From Streptococcus sp. (lineage in GTDB: Bacteria; Bacillota; Bacilli; Lactobacillales; Streptococcaceae): DNA of 30,837 nucleotides. A model generated the notes under the pieces. That model had not been told where the DNA came from. It made no database searches and saw nothing but the letters and a program-made list of their open reading frames with translations. Both the position numbers and the translations under genes were made by a program. Location of the stretch: NCBI RefSeq assembly GCF_030825805.1, contig NZ_JAPJPF010000021.1, positions 1-30,837 on the forward strand. The letters run 5' to 3'. Shown piece by piece: positions 22,593 through 30,837 of this stretch. The number at the start of each line of letters is the position of its first letter. The first letter of the stretch is position 1.

Positions 22593-23771
22593 ATGACAAT
22601 CGGTATTGATAAGATTGGATTTGCGACCAGCCAGTATGTCTTGCGCTTAAGTGAGCTAGCGGCTGCTCGAAATACTGATCCAGAAAAACTCAGTAAAGGG
22701 CTCTTATTGAAAGAACTAAGTATTGCCCCTATTACAGAGGATATCGTCACACTTGGAGCAAGTGCCAGCCATAGTATTTTAACCGAAGAAGAAAAAGAAG
22801 AAATCGATATGGTCATCCTGGCGACCGAGTCAGGAATTGATCAGAGTAAGGCTGCTGCTGTTTTCGTTCACGGTCTCCTAGGAATCCAACCCTTTGCTCG
22901 GAGCTTTGAAATGAAGGAAGCCTGCTATGCTGCCACTGCCGCTTTGGACTATGCTAAACTTCATGTTGAAAAATTCCCACAGAGCAAGGTCTTGGTCATT
23001 GCCAGCGATATTGCAAAATATGGGATCGACACCCCTGGAGAGCCGACTCAAGGAGCTGGATCTGTCGCTATGCTGGTGACGCAGAATCCACGTATCCTAG
23101 CCTTTAATGATGATAATGTTGCTCAGACCCGTGACGTCATGGATTTCTGGCGTCCCAACTATTCCAGCACACCCTTTGTCAATGGGATTTATTCGACCCA
23201 ACAGTACTTGGATTGCTTGAAAACAACTTGGACAGAGTATCAAAAACGGACTGGCTTAACCTTGGATGATTTTGCGGCGGTCTGCTTCCACCTGCCTTAT
23301 CCCAAGCTCGCCCTCAAGGGCTTAAAAAAGATTCTTGACAAGAGTCTTTCTCCTGAGAAACAAGCCCAATTGCAATACAATTTTGAACAATCCATTCTCT
23401 ACAGCCAAAAGGTTGGGAATATCTATACGGGTTCCCTCTTCCTAGGTTTGCTTTCTCTCTTAGAGAATCAGCCTCAACTAGTGGCTGGCGATCGCATTGC
23501 CCTCTATGGATATGGAAGTGGTGCAGTCGCTGAGATTTTTAGTGCTCACTTGGTCGAAGGATTTGAGCAAATGCTCCATCCAAACCGTATGGCAGAATTG
23601 GATCAGCGAAAAGCTCTTACGATTGACGAATATGAGAAGATCTTCTTCGAAGAGGCACAATTAGATGCTGAAGGCAATCAAACCTTCCAAGGTTACCAAG
23701 ATCAAACCTATGCCTTATCAGAAATCAACGAACACCAACGAACCTATGTAAAGGTAGAACACCATGGTTAA
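22593..23771 (+). CDS. mvaS: Hydroxymethylglutaryl-CoA synthase
   Basis: A 392-aa cytoplasmic enzyme that condenses acetyl-CoA with acetoacetyl-CoA to HMG-CoA, the first committed step of the mevalonate pathway. The thiolase-fold catalytic triad is visible: E79 (ILATESGID), C111 (MKEACYAAT) and H233 (VCFHLPYPK), at the same numbers as the well-studied E. faecalis enzyme. GDRIALYGYGSGAVAE near the C terminus is the conserved glycine loop. AAAAGAGG precedes the ATG. The last 8 bp overlap the start of mvaA, so the two are translationally coupled. Confidence 0.98.
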   Translation: MTIGIDKIGFATSQYVLRLSELAAARNTDPEKLSKGLLLKELSIAPITEDIVTLGASASHSILTEEEKEEIDMVILATESGIDQSKAAAVFVHGLLGIQPFARSFEMKEACYAATAALDYAKLHVEKFPQSKVLVIASDIAKYGIDTPGEPTQGAGSVAMLVTQNPRILAFNDDNVAQTRDVMDFWRPNYSSTPFVNGIYSTQQYLDCLKTTWTEYQKRTGLTLDDFAAVCFHLPYPKLALKGLKKILDKSLSPEKQAQLQYNFEQSILYSQKVGNIYTGSLFLGLLSLLENQPQLVAGDRIALYGYGSGAVAEIFSAHLVEGFEQMLHPNRMAELDQRKALTIDEYEKIFFEEAQLDAEGNQTFQGYQDQTYALSEINEHQRTYVKVEHHG

Positions 23772-25032
23772 ATTAACTGGTTTTTCAAAAGCAAGTCCAG
23801 CAGAGCGCATCGAGAAACTGGCTCAGGCCGGACTCCTTTCAGAAGAAAGTCTACAAACAGTAAGGGACAATGAAACATTGCCCCTTTCTCTTGCCAATGA
23901 AATGGTCGAAAACGTCCTCGGCACCTTGGCTTTACCCTTTGGTCTAGCTCCTGGCTTCCAGGTAGATGGTCAGGAAATCCAAGTCCCAATGGTGACGGAA
24001 GAACCCTCTGTCATTGCTGCTGCTTCTTATGCTGCAGGGTTGATCAAGCGTTCAGGTGGGTTTCAGACCCAGGTTCACAAGCGTCAAATGATTGGGCAAG
24101 TGGCTCTCTATGATGTCAGCAATAAAGAAAAGGCCAGTCAGGCGATTACAGAAGCTAAAGAAGAACTGCTCCAACTGGCCAATCAAGCCTATCCTTCCAT
24201 CGTTAAACGGGGAGGTGGGGCACGAGATCTCTGGACAGAGGTGAAAGGTGACTTTCTCATTTGCTACCTATCCGTTGATCCAAAAGAAGCCATGGGGGCT
24301 AACATGCTCAACACCATGTTGGAAGCTCTGGTCGACCCTTTAGAAGAGTTATCCGGGGGCCAAGGCTTAATGGCTATTTTGTCCAACCTAGCAACAGATG
24401 CCCTCGTCACTGCAAGGTGTCACATAGACTACCGCTTTCTCAGTCGTGATCCCAAGGAAGCTGCCGAAATTGCTCAGAAAATAGCTCTGGCCAGTCAATT
24501 AGCGGCTGTTGATCCTTATCGAGCAGCGACTCACAACAAGGGAATTTTCAATGGCATCGATGCTGTCGTCTTAGCAACTGGAAATGACTGGCGGGCGATT
24601 GAAGCAGGTGGCCATACCTATGCCAGTCGATCCGGACAAGCTCTAGGACTATCTAACTGGATGGATCATCCAGAACAGCAAGTCCTAGAAGGTCAGCTGA
24701 CCCTTCCCATGCCTATCGCTACCAAGGGAGGCTCCATCGGACTCAATCCAAGTGTTCAAGTGGCTCATGAACTACTTGGAAATCCTGACGCCCAGACTCT
24801 TGCACGGATTATTGTATCCGTTGGCCTAGCTCAAAACTTTGCAGCGCTTAAGGCCTTGGTCAGCACCGGTATTCAACATGGGCATATGAAACTCCAGGCT
24901 AAGTCACTCGCCCTACTTGCTGGAGCTACTCCGTCAGAGGTGGCTCCGGTGGTGCAAGCATTGCTAGAGGACAAACCCTTTAACCTGGAAAAAGCCCAAG
25001 CTGTTTTAGAGGAAATTCGTCAAAGTAAGTAA
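23764..25032 (+). CDS. mvaA: Hydroxymethylglutaryl-CoA reductase, class II
   Basis: A 422-aa enzyme reducing HMG-CoA to mevalonate and CoA; bacterial class II form, weakly sensitive to statins. Family motifs in order: ENVLGTLALPFGLAPGF (about 49-65), the catalytic glutamate in TEEPSVIAAAS, EAMGANMLN (where DAMGANM is more usual), the catalytic lysine in HNKGIFNGIDAVVLATGND with the following aspartate, PMPIATKGGSIG, and the catalytic histidine in GIQHGHMKLQ. The C-terminal flap is complete. The ATG at 23764 lies inside the end of mvaS. A terminator follows. Confidence 0.97.
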   Translation: MVKLTGFSKASPAERIEKLAQAGLLSEESLQTVRDNETLPLSLANEMVENVLGTLALPFGLAPGFQVDGQEIQVPMVTEEPSVIAAASYAAGLIKRSGGFQTQVHKRQMIGQVALYDVSNKEKASQAITEAKEELLQLANQAYPSIVKRGGGARDLWTEVKGDFLICYLSVDPKEAMGANMLNTMLEALVDPLEELSGGQGLMAILSNLATDALVTARCHIDYRFLSRDPKEAAEIAQKIALASQLAAVDPYRAATHNKGIFNGIDAVVLATGNDWRAIEAGGHTYASRSGQALGLSNWMDHPEQQVLEGQLTLPMPIATKGGSIGLNPSVQVAHELLGNPDAQTLARIIVSVGLAQNFAALKALVSTGIQHGHMKLQAKSLALLAGATPSEVAPVVQALLEDKPFNLEKAQAVLEEIRQSK

Positions 25033-25033
25033 A

Positions 25034-25063
25034 AAATCCTTCCGTGTAAACGGAGGGATTTTT
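25034..25063. terminator. Bidirectional terminator between the two mevalonate operons
   Basis: AAATCCTTCCG (25034-25044) pairs with CGGAGGGATTT (25051-25061), one T.G pair, loop of 6, flanked by A and T runs. It serves both mvaA and the convergent fni. Confidence 0.85.
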
Positions 25064-25078
25064 GCTAGTTTCTTCAAG

Positions 25079-27087
<2,009 letters not shown>

Positions 27088-27098
<11 letters not shown>

Positions 27099-28038
27099 AG
27101 GATAGATCCTTGGTCTTGGAAACAATGATACGGTAGTCTTGTTCAAAAAGTGGAACAAACTGGTCCAGATCCTCTTCTAGACAGAGAACCTTCACATTCG
27201 GTCCTGCATCCATGGTGAAGTAGCACCGTTTCCCTTCGTTACGAAGAGAGCGCACGAAATCCATGGCCTCATAGCTCTTATCCGTCAAATAGGAGAAGGA
27301 TGGGCTAGCAGTCTTGGTTGTAGAATGCATAAGAAGAGCATTCCGTTCGGTCAATTCCCCTACTTTTTCAAAGTCATTGTCCTTTAGGTAAGCCAGCATA
27401 TCTTGGAAATCCTGAGCTGACTGACGGATCCATTCTTGGAAATTGCTAGAGGTTTCCGTGCACCGCTTCATCCCTTCCCGACTGGAAAGAATCTTTTGTT
27501 GGTCGTTTAACACCAGCATAATCATCGCCAGTTTGAGATCCGTTTCCACCTGGTAGATCTCTCCAGTATCCTTGTCCCAAGCCGCTAGAGGGCCAAAGAA
27601 AGAACGGGAAGACGAACCGGAAGCAAACTTAGCCGCTTGAGCTTGTTCTGCCTGCGTCATCCCCAGTTGGTAATAGCGATTGCAGGCTTTTACCAAGGCA
27701 GATAGACCACTGGAACTAGAAGAAAGCCCTGCAGCTGTCGGCATGTTATTGCTGGTGTCAACCCGCACAAAGCCTGTCTCCCCTTCTGGTTTAAAGCGGT
27801 CGATGACTGCTCCAATCTTGGCCTGCTCCGCTTCATTTTGGAAGACACCATCAATATAGAAGGCATGGGACTTGGCCTCAGGACCCAAAGGACTGAGGTG
27901 CGTCTCTGTATACATATTTCCCAAAGTCAAGGAAATGGAACTAGTTGATGGCACCATAGCTTCACTGTTTTCCTTGCCCCAATACTTAATAATGGCGATA
28001 TTGGCATACGATTTTACACTTACAGGCTTTCGATCCAT
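27088..28038 (-). CDS. mvaD: Diphosphomevalonate decarboxylase
   Basis: A 316-aa GHMP-superfamily enzyme that phosphorylates and decarboxylates mevalonate diphosphate to isopentenyl diphosphate. YANIAIIKYWGK (11-22) is the signature, TSNNMPTAAGLSSSSSG (95-111) the phosphate-binding loop, and D277 in MDAGPNV the catalytic aspartate. The length fits the family. Its start overlaps the mvaK1 stop by 19 bp and its end overlaps mvaK2 by 11 bp, so expression is tightly coupled. Confidence 0.97.
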
Positions 28039-28898
28039 AACTCCTCCACTCCTTTATTTCTTAGTTCTTTTGCGATGATTTCTGCTTGTTCCTGGTCTGC
28101 AGCAAGGGCAATGATACAACCACCGAGCCCACCACCGCTCATTTTGGCTCCCAAGGCTCCACTCGCTAAGGCTAATTCCACCAATTGATCCGCTTCTGGA
28201 CAACTCACTCCCACTGCCTGCAAATGATGATGGCAGTCTGATAAGATACGTCCCAAGGTGGGAGCATCTTTTTGAGCAAGGGCTTTTTCTGCTTGCTCAG
28301 TAAGGAGCCCGATTTCATGGAAACTAGCAAGGGCCGCTGTTCCCAAGTCCTTGACTTTCTGAATGGCTTCTTTGGTATGGCCATGGATACCTGTATCTGC
28401 AATGACCAGCTTGGCACCCAAATCAACTTCTAACTCACTAAAACCGACATTGCGAATGAATTTAATCGGCTGATCACTTAGGCAAGTCTTGGCATCCAGC
28501 CCACTTGGATTCATATGGGCAATCATTTCTGCTCGATTAACCAAGATTTCCAAGGTTTCTTGACTCAAATCTCGCTTGAAGTAATCAAAGACCGCCCGAA
28601 TTGCCGCGATACTGACAGCAGCCGAGGATCCCATCCCCCGCTGAGCTGGAATCATGGAGTCAATCCTGCAAGCGATGGCTGCCTCCTCAATCCCCAAATA
28701 CTCTAAGGAAGCGTAGACCGCCATCGATAAGCTGTCATTCTCAAAAAGGACCCACGGACGCTCCGCAGGTACAATCTGACAAGTGACCTGAATGTGAAGG
28801 AGGGGCAGGGCAATGGCTGGATAGCCATAAACAACCGCATGCTCTCCTATTAAAATAATCTTGCTATGTGCCTGGCCGACACCTATCGATTTCGTCAT
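28020..28898 (-). CDS. mvaK1: Mevalonate kinase
   Basis: A 292-aa GHMP kinase making 5-phosphomevalonate from mevalonate. Motifs: HSKIILIGEHAVVYG (11-25), the ATP loop RGMGSSAAVS (87-96), the NPSGLDAKTCLSDQP active-site region, and AKMSGGGLGGCIIAL (third GHMP motif). The streptococcal enzyme is feedback-inhibited by diphosphomevalonate. ATG 28898 gives the N terminus MTKSIGVGQAHSK and the 292-aa length I recall for the pneumococcal enzyme. A second ATG at 28919 would add 7 residues and overlaps a possible leader ORF, so the true start is open. First gene of the mvaK1-mvaD-mvaK2-fni operon; no convincing promoter was found, only a TAAAAT at about 28965. Confidence 0.95.
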   Translation of the reverse strand: MTKSIGVGQAHSKIILIGEHAVVYGYPAIALPLLHIQVTCQIVPAERPWVLFENDSLSMAVYASLEYLGIEEAAIACRIDSMIPAQRGMGSSAAVSIAAIRAVFDYFKRDLSQETLEILVNRAEMIAHMNPSGLDAKTCLSDQPIKFIRNVGFSELEVDLGAKLVIADTGIHGHTKEAIQKVKDLGTAALASFHEIGLLTEQAEKALAQKDAPTLGRILSDCHHHLQAVGVSCPEADQLVELALASGALGAKMSGGGLGGCIIALAADQEQAEIIAKELRNKGVEELWIESL

Positions 28899-28915
28899 AC
28901 GTCTCTCAGTTATCT

Positions 28916-28948
28916 TCATTCTTTTCTGCTATAGATTGCTAGATACAA
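28916..28948 (-). CDS. Possible 10-codon leader ORF upstream of mvaK1
   Basis: A strong AAGGAG lies 6 nt before a TTG (28948) that opens a 10-codon frame (Met-Tyr-Leu-Ala-Ile-Tyr-Ser-Arg-Lys-Glu). Its TGA stop overlaps the upstream mvaK1 ATG at 28919 as ATGA. The mvaK1 starts themselves have only weak SDs, so the best ribosome binding site in the leader belongs to this mini-ORF. Composition gives no hint of an attenuator peptide. It may be chance. Confidence 0.3.
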   Translation of the reverse strand: MYLAIYSRKE

Positions 28949-28980
28949 TCTTCTCTCCTTCCATTTTAATATAAAAAAAG

Positions 28981-29006
28981 GAAAAAAGCGATGGCTAAAC
29001 CACGCT
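28981..29006 (-). terminator. Terminator after the serine hydrolase gene
   Basis: Minus strand AGCGTGG pairs with CCATCGCT (one bulged T) around a 5-nt loop, followed by six T. It separates the cppA-hydrolase unit from the mvaK1 operon. Confidence 0.7.
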
Positions 29007-29018
29007 TCTTTCTCCGTC

Positions 29019-29972
29019 TTAGGAAGGATTTTTGCCGGTCCCTTCCATTTCTGTTTTGATGAGCTCCATGAGTTGATTCCGATCTATAATCCATTGGGCC
29101 CGATCATCTTTTTCATAGGTCCGATTGGATAAGAAAATAGCTGCCAATTGGAGCTTGCGGTTATAGAGAAGGAAGGTTCCTGTATAACCTGTATGGTCCA
29201 GCCAGTCTCCTTCCAGGTTCCAGGCCAGAGAGCGCGTCTTCCCTTCCTCTAAGGCATAGTTCTGGGAGAGGATTTCTGAAAAAGGATCCTGTAAGTAGTG
29301 CTCCAAGAATATTTCCATATCTTTAATAGTTGAAAACAGACCAGCACTTCCGGCATGGACTCCCAGTACACGCGCTTTCGGATCATGGACGACGCCAGCT
29401 GGAACGCCACGAAGGGTTGGCACCGCTTGAGAAACCGGACCAAAAGTAGTCTCCTTCATTTGCCAAGGTGTAAAAACTTGCTCCTGAAAAATCTGGGCCA
29501 AATCCTGACCAAACCACTTCTCCAGAAGAAAGCCCAATAAAAGAAAATTGACATCTGTATAGTGGAACTGGCGATTGTCCTTGAGCTTCAAACGGTGCAG
29601 GGCTTCTTTTAAGCCCTCAGCATCCAAGTCATCTCGTCCGGGGATGAAAGGATCCAAACCAGAAGTATGGGTCAAGAGCTGACGGATGGTCACCTCTGTC
29701 TGCTCCATATCCGGATAGTAGGAAGCTAAGGGACGATCGATATCGATTTTCCCTTGTTGGACCAGAAAAGCAAGAACCGTTCCAACTCCGACGACCTTAC
29801 TCACACTGGCCAAATCATAGGTCAAGCCGGCAATAACTGGCTCTTGCTTGGCTGGATCAGCCAGTCCCAAGTAATACTCCTGCCAGCTTCCCTTCTGATA
29901 GAGAGCAAGAGAGGCACCTGGGTAGATGCCTGCTCCTATTTGCTCTTGAATTTTTTGGATGATTTTTTCCAT
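29019..29972 (-). CDS. Serine hydrolase, beta-lactamase/penicillin-binding-protein fold
   Basis: A 317-aa protein of the class C beta-lactamase-related family. The nucleophile motif is S56-V-S-K59, the second motif YTDVN starts at Y138, and the third KTG-like box is HTG in DHTGYTGT. RQLLTHTSGL is the usual family landmark. No signal peptide or lipobox is present, so it is probably cytoplasmic, which argues against antibiotic resistance; an esterase, amidase or peptidase role is more likely. The ATG at 29972 has only a weak SD (GAGTGAAG). It follows cppA by 35 bp and is probably cotranscribed with it. Confidence 0.88.
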   Translation of the reverse strand: MEKIIQKIQEQIGAGIYPGASLALYQKGSWQEYYLGLADPAKQEPVIAGLTYDLASVSKVVGVGTVLAFLVQQGKIDIDRPLASYYPDMEQTEVTIRQLLTHTSGLDPFIPGRDDLDAEGLKEALHRLKLKDNRQFHYTDVNFLLLGFLLEKWFGQDLAQIFQEQVFTPWQMKETTFGPVSQAVPTLRGVPAGVVHDPKARVLGVHAGSAGLFSTIKDMEIFLEHYLQDPFSEILSQNYALEEGKTRSLAWNLEGDWLDHTGYTGTFLLYNRKLQLAAIFLSNRTYEKDDRAQWIIDRNQLMELIKTEMEGTGKNPS

Positions 29973-30007
29973 TTTTCTTCACTCATTTCAATCAGCCAAA
30001 GACTTGC

Positions 30008-30742
30008 TTAGGCTTCGAACCACCATTCAATCTTGCTTGGATCCTCAACCAAGACAAATTGTTGCCTTTTTGGTACAAAAGTTACCTGATCTCCAAAGCA
30101 GGAGGCTAGTTCACTTGCTACAAATGGCTCTAAAATGACCTTGACCTGACAAAGGTCCCAAGTCTGTCCATTTGCTAGTGTAAGGTCCGGACCATCTGAT
30201 GCTTCTAACTCTAAATAATCTTCTAAGCCAGGTAGTTGTTGATAGAAAGCTGTAGAAGTCTCTACATTAGGTACTCGAAGCACCATCTTTTCTACGAAAA
30301 ACTCCGTCAAGGTTGTAAACTCTTCATTCGCTTGAAAATCTGGAACTTCCTCAATTTCAGTTAAACTGCCCACTTGCTCTTCCGCATGGAGCAAGATACG
30401 ATCTCCTTCTGGCGAAAGGGCTTCAAAGGCATAGCCATTTTTTCCTTTAAAGAGGCGATCAACTTGATGTCCACGAGCCAGAAGCCACTCAATTTCTTGT
30501 GGGTTGGTCACGCGAATCTTTAAGCAAGCCAGGCGTTTTGGGCCCTCCACCTTGCGGGTTCTCATACTAGGGGATTCCTCTAAATAGAGGCGATCTGTCT
30601 TCGATTGATCTCCAAGGGATAATAAAGCCCCATCTTCCAACAGGGTTTTCATTCCTAAGACCTTTTCAAAAAATTCTTGATTGACATTTCGATTGTTTGT
30701 TTTTAATACAGGTGAAATACTACTAATCTTATTTATGCACAT
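30008..30742 (-). CDS. cppA: CppA family protein (C3-degrading proteinase homologue)
   Basis: A 244-aa protein. The N-terminal half (about 8-125) has the beta-alpha-beta pattern of a glyoxalase/dioxygenase fold (LKTNNRNVNQEFFEKVLGMKTLLEDGALLSLGDQ region) with the CppA signature SMRTRKVEGPKRLACLKIRV. The C-terminal half (about 150-244) ends in IEWWFEA, as in CppA. The pneumococcal protein was reported to degrade complement C3, but the absence of a signal peptide and a recognisable protease site makes that role doubtful. ATG 30742 follows GGAGGAATT. It is the first gene of the cppA-hydrolase pair. Confidence 0.9.
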   Translation of the reverse strand: MCINKISSISPVLKTNNRNVNQEFFEKVLGMKTLLEDGALLSLGDQSKTDRLYLEESPSMRTRKVEGPKRLACLKIRVTNPQEIEWLLARGHQVDRLFKGKNGYAFEALSPEGDRILLHAEEQVGSLTEIEEVPDFQANEEFTTLTEFFVEKMVLRVPNVETSTAFYQQLPGLEDYLELEASDGPDLTLANGQTWDLCQVKVILEPFVASELASCFGDQVTFVPKRQQFVLVEDPSKIEWWFEA

Positions 30743-30762
30743 AATTCCTCCAAGTCTTTTAT

Positions 30763-30791
30763 ATTTTAAAAGATTTTCTTTTTTTTTACAA
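30763..30791 (-). promoter_or_regulatory. cppA promoter
   Basis: Minus strand TTGTAA (30786-30791), 17-bp A/T-rich spacer, TAAAAT (30763-30768), 21 bp before the start codon. Confidence 0.6.
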
Positions 30792-30802
30792 GAAATCTTG
30801 TG

Positions 30803-30837
30803 CAAAAAAGACAGATTTTTCAAAAATAAAAATCTGT
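30803..30837 (-). terminator. Terminator of the gene beyond the window's right edge
   Basis: Minus strand ACAGATTTTT (30828-30837)/AAAAATCTGT (30811-30820), perfect 10-bp stem with a 7-nt loop, followed by C and six T. It shows that a minus-strand gene ends just outside the window. Confidence 0.75.

Noticed and set aside
29019..29972. True secreted beta-lactamase
   Set aside because: No signal peptide or lipobox, and the motif spacing fits general serine hydrolases of the family better.

Overview
The window is a chromosomal segment of a Streptococcus, most likely of the viridans/mitis-sanguinis type. The evidence is the set of streptococcal core genes: a 204-aa two-domain peptide deformylase, SstT, PepD of family C69, MutS2-CvpA-ZapA next to divergent RNase HIII-LepB-RecD2, a PolIV/Pfl pair, CppA, and a complete bacterial mevalonate pathway instead of the MEP pathway. 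Extended -10 promoters (TGnTATAAT) and CcpA-type cre sites also fit. A species cannot be fixed from the sequence alone; an S. parasanguinis/S. australis-like organism is only a guess.

Layout. 1-2.3 kb (minus strand): a truncated DUF4649 gene, three intrinsic terminators in series, rpsO with a structured leader, an AT-rich GTG-start orphan membrane protein, and an RsuA-type pseudouridine synthase. 2.4-8.8 kb: def (+), a compact multi-hairpin element, mscS (-), sstT (+), a sodium:alanine/glycine symporter (-) controlled by a one-aptamer glycine riboswitch, and pepD (-). 8.8-12.1 kb (-): zapA-cvpA-mutS2. 12.2-16.9 kb (+): a thiol peroxidase of the glutathione peroxidase family, rnhC, lepB, recD2. 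16.9-22.3 kb: dinB (-) divergent from pfl (+), a split ThrE-type amino-acid exporter, and a small membrane protein behind a perfect cre site. 22.25-22.44 kb: a palindrome-rich intergenic repeat ending in a terminator. 22.6-28.9 kb: the mevalonate pathway as two convergent operons, mvaS-mvaA (+) and mvaK1-mvaD-mvaK2-fni (-). 29.0-30.7 kb (-): a beta-lactamase-fold serine hydrolase and CppA.

How the genes work together. MvaS and MvaA build mevalonate from acetoacetyl-CoA and acetyl-CoA. MvaK1, MvaK2 and MvaD convert it to isopentenyl diphosphate, and Fni isomerises that to dimethylallyl diphosphate. All four minus-strand genes overlap their neighbours, which points to translational coupling. 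The amino-acid group (SstT, the riboswitch-controlled symporter, ThrE halves, PepD) handles uptake, export and peptide breakdown. Pfl carries out mixed-acid fermentation and its promoter carries a cre-like site fused to a Rex-like half site.

Most of the window is ordinary core genome. No phage, insertion sequence, CRISPR array or obvious defence island was seen. The more unusual material is non-coding: the nested hairpin element at 3100-3235 with a loop complementary to its own 5' end, the repeat at 22257-22435, a possible 10-codon leader ORF overlapping a mvaK1 start, a probable leaderless rnhC transcript, and the orphan gene at 1083-1511.
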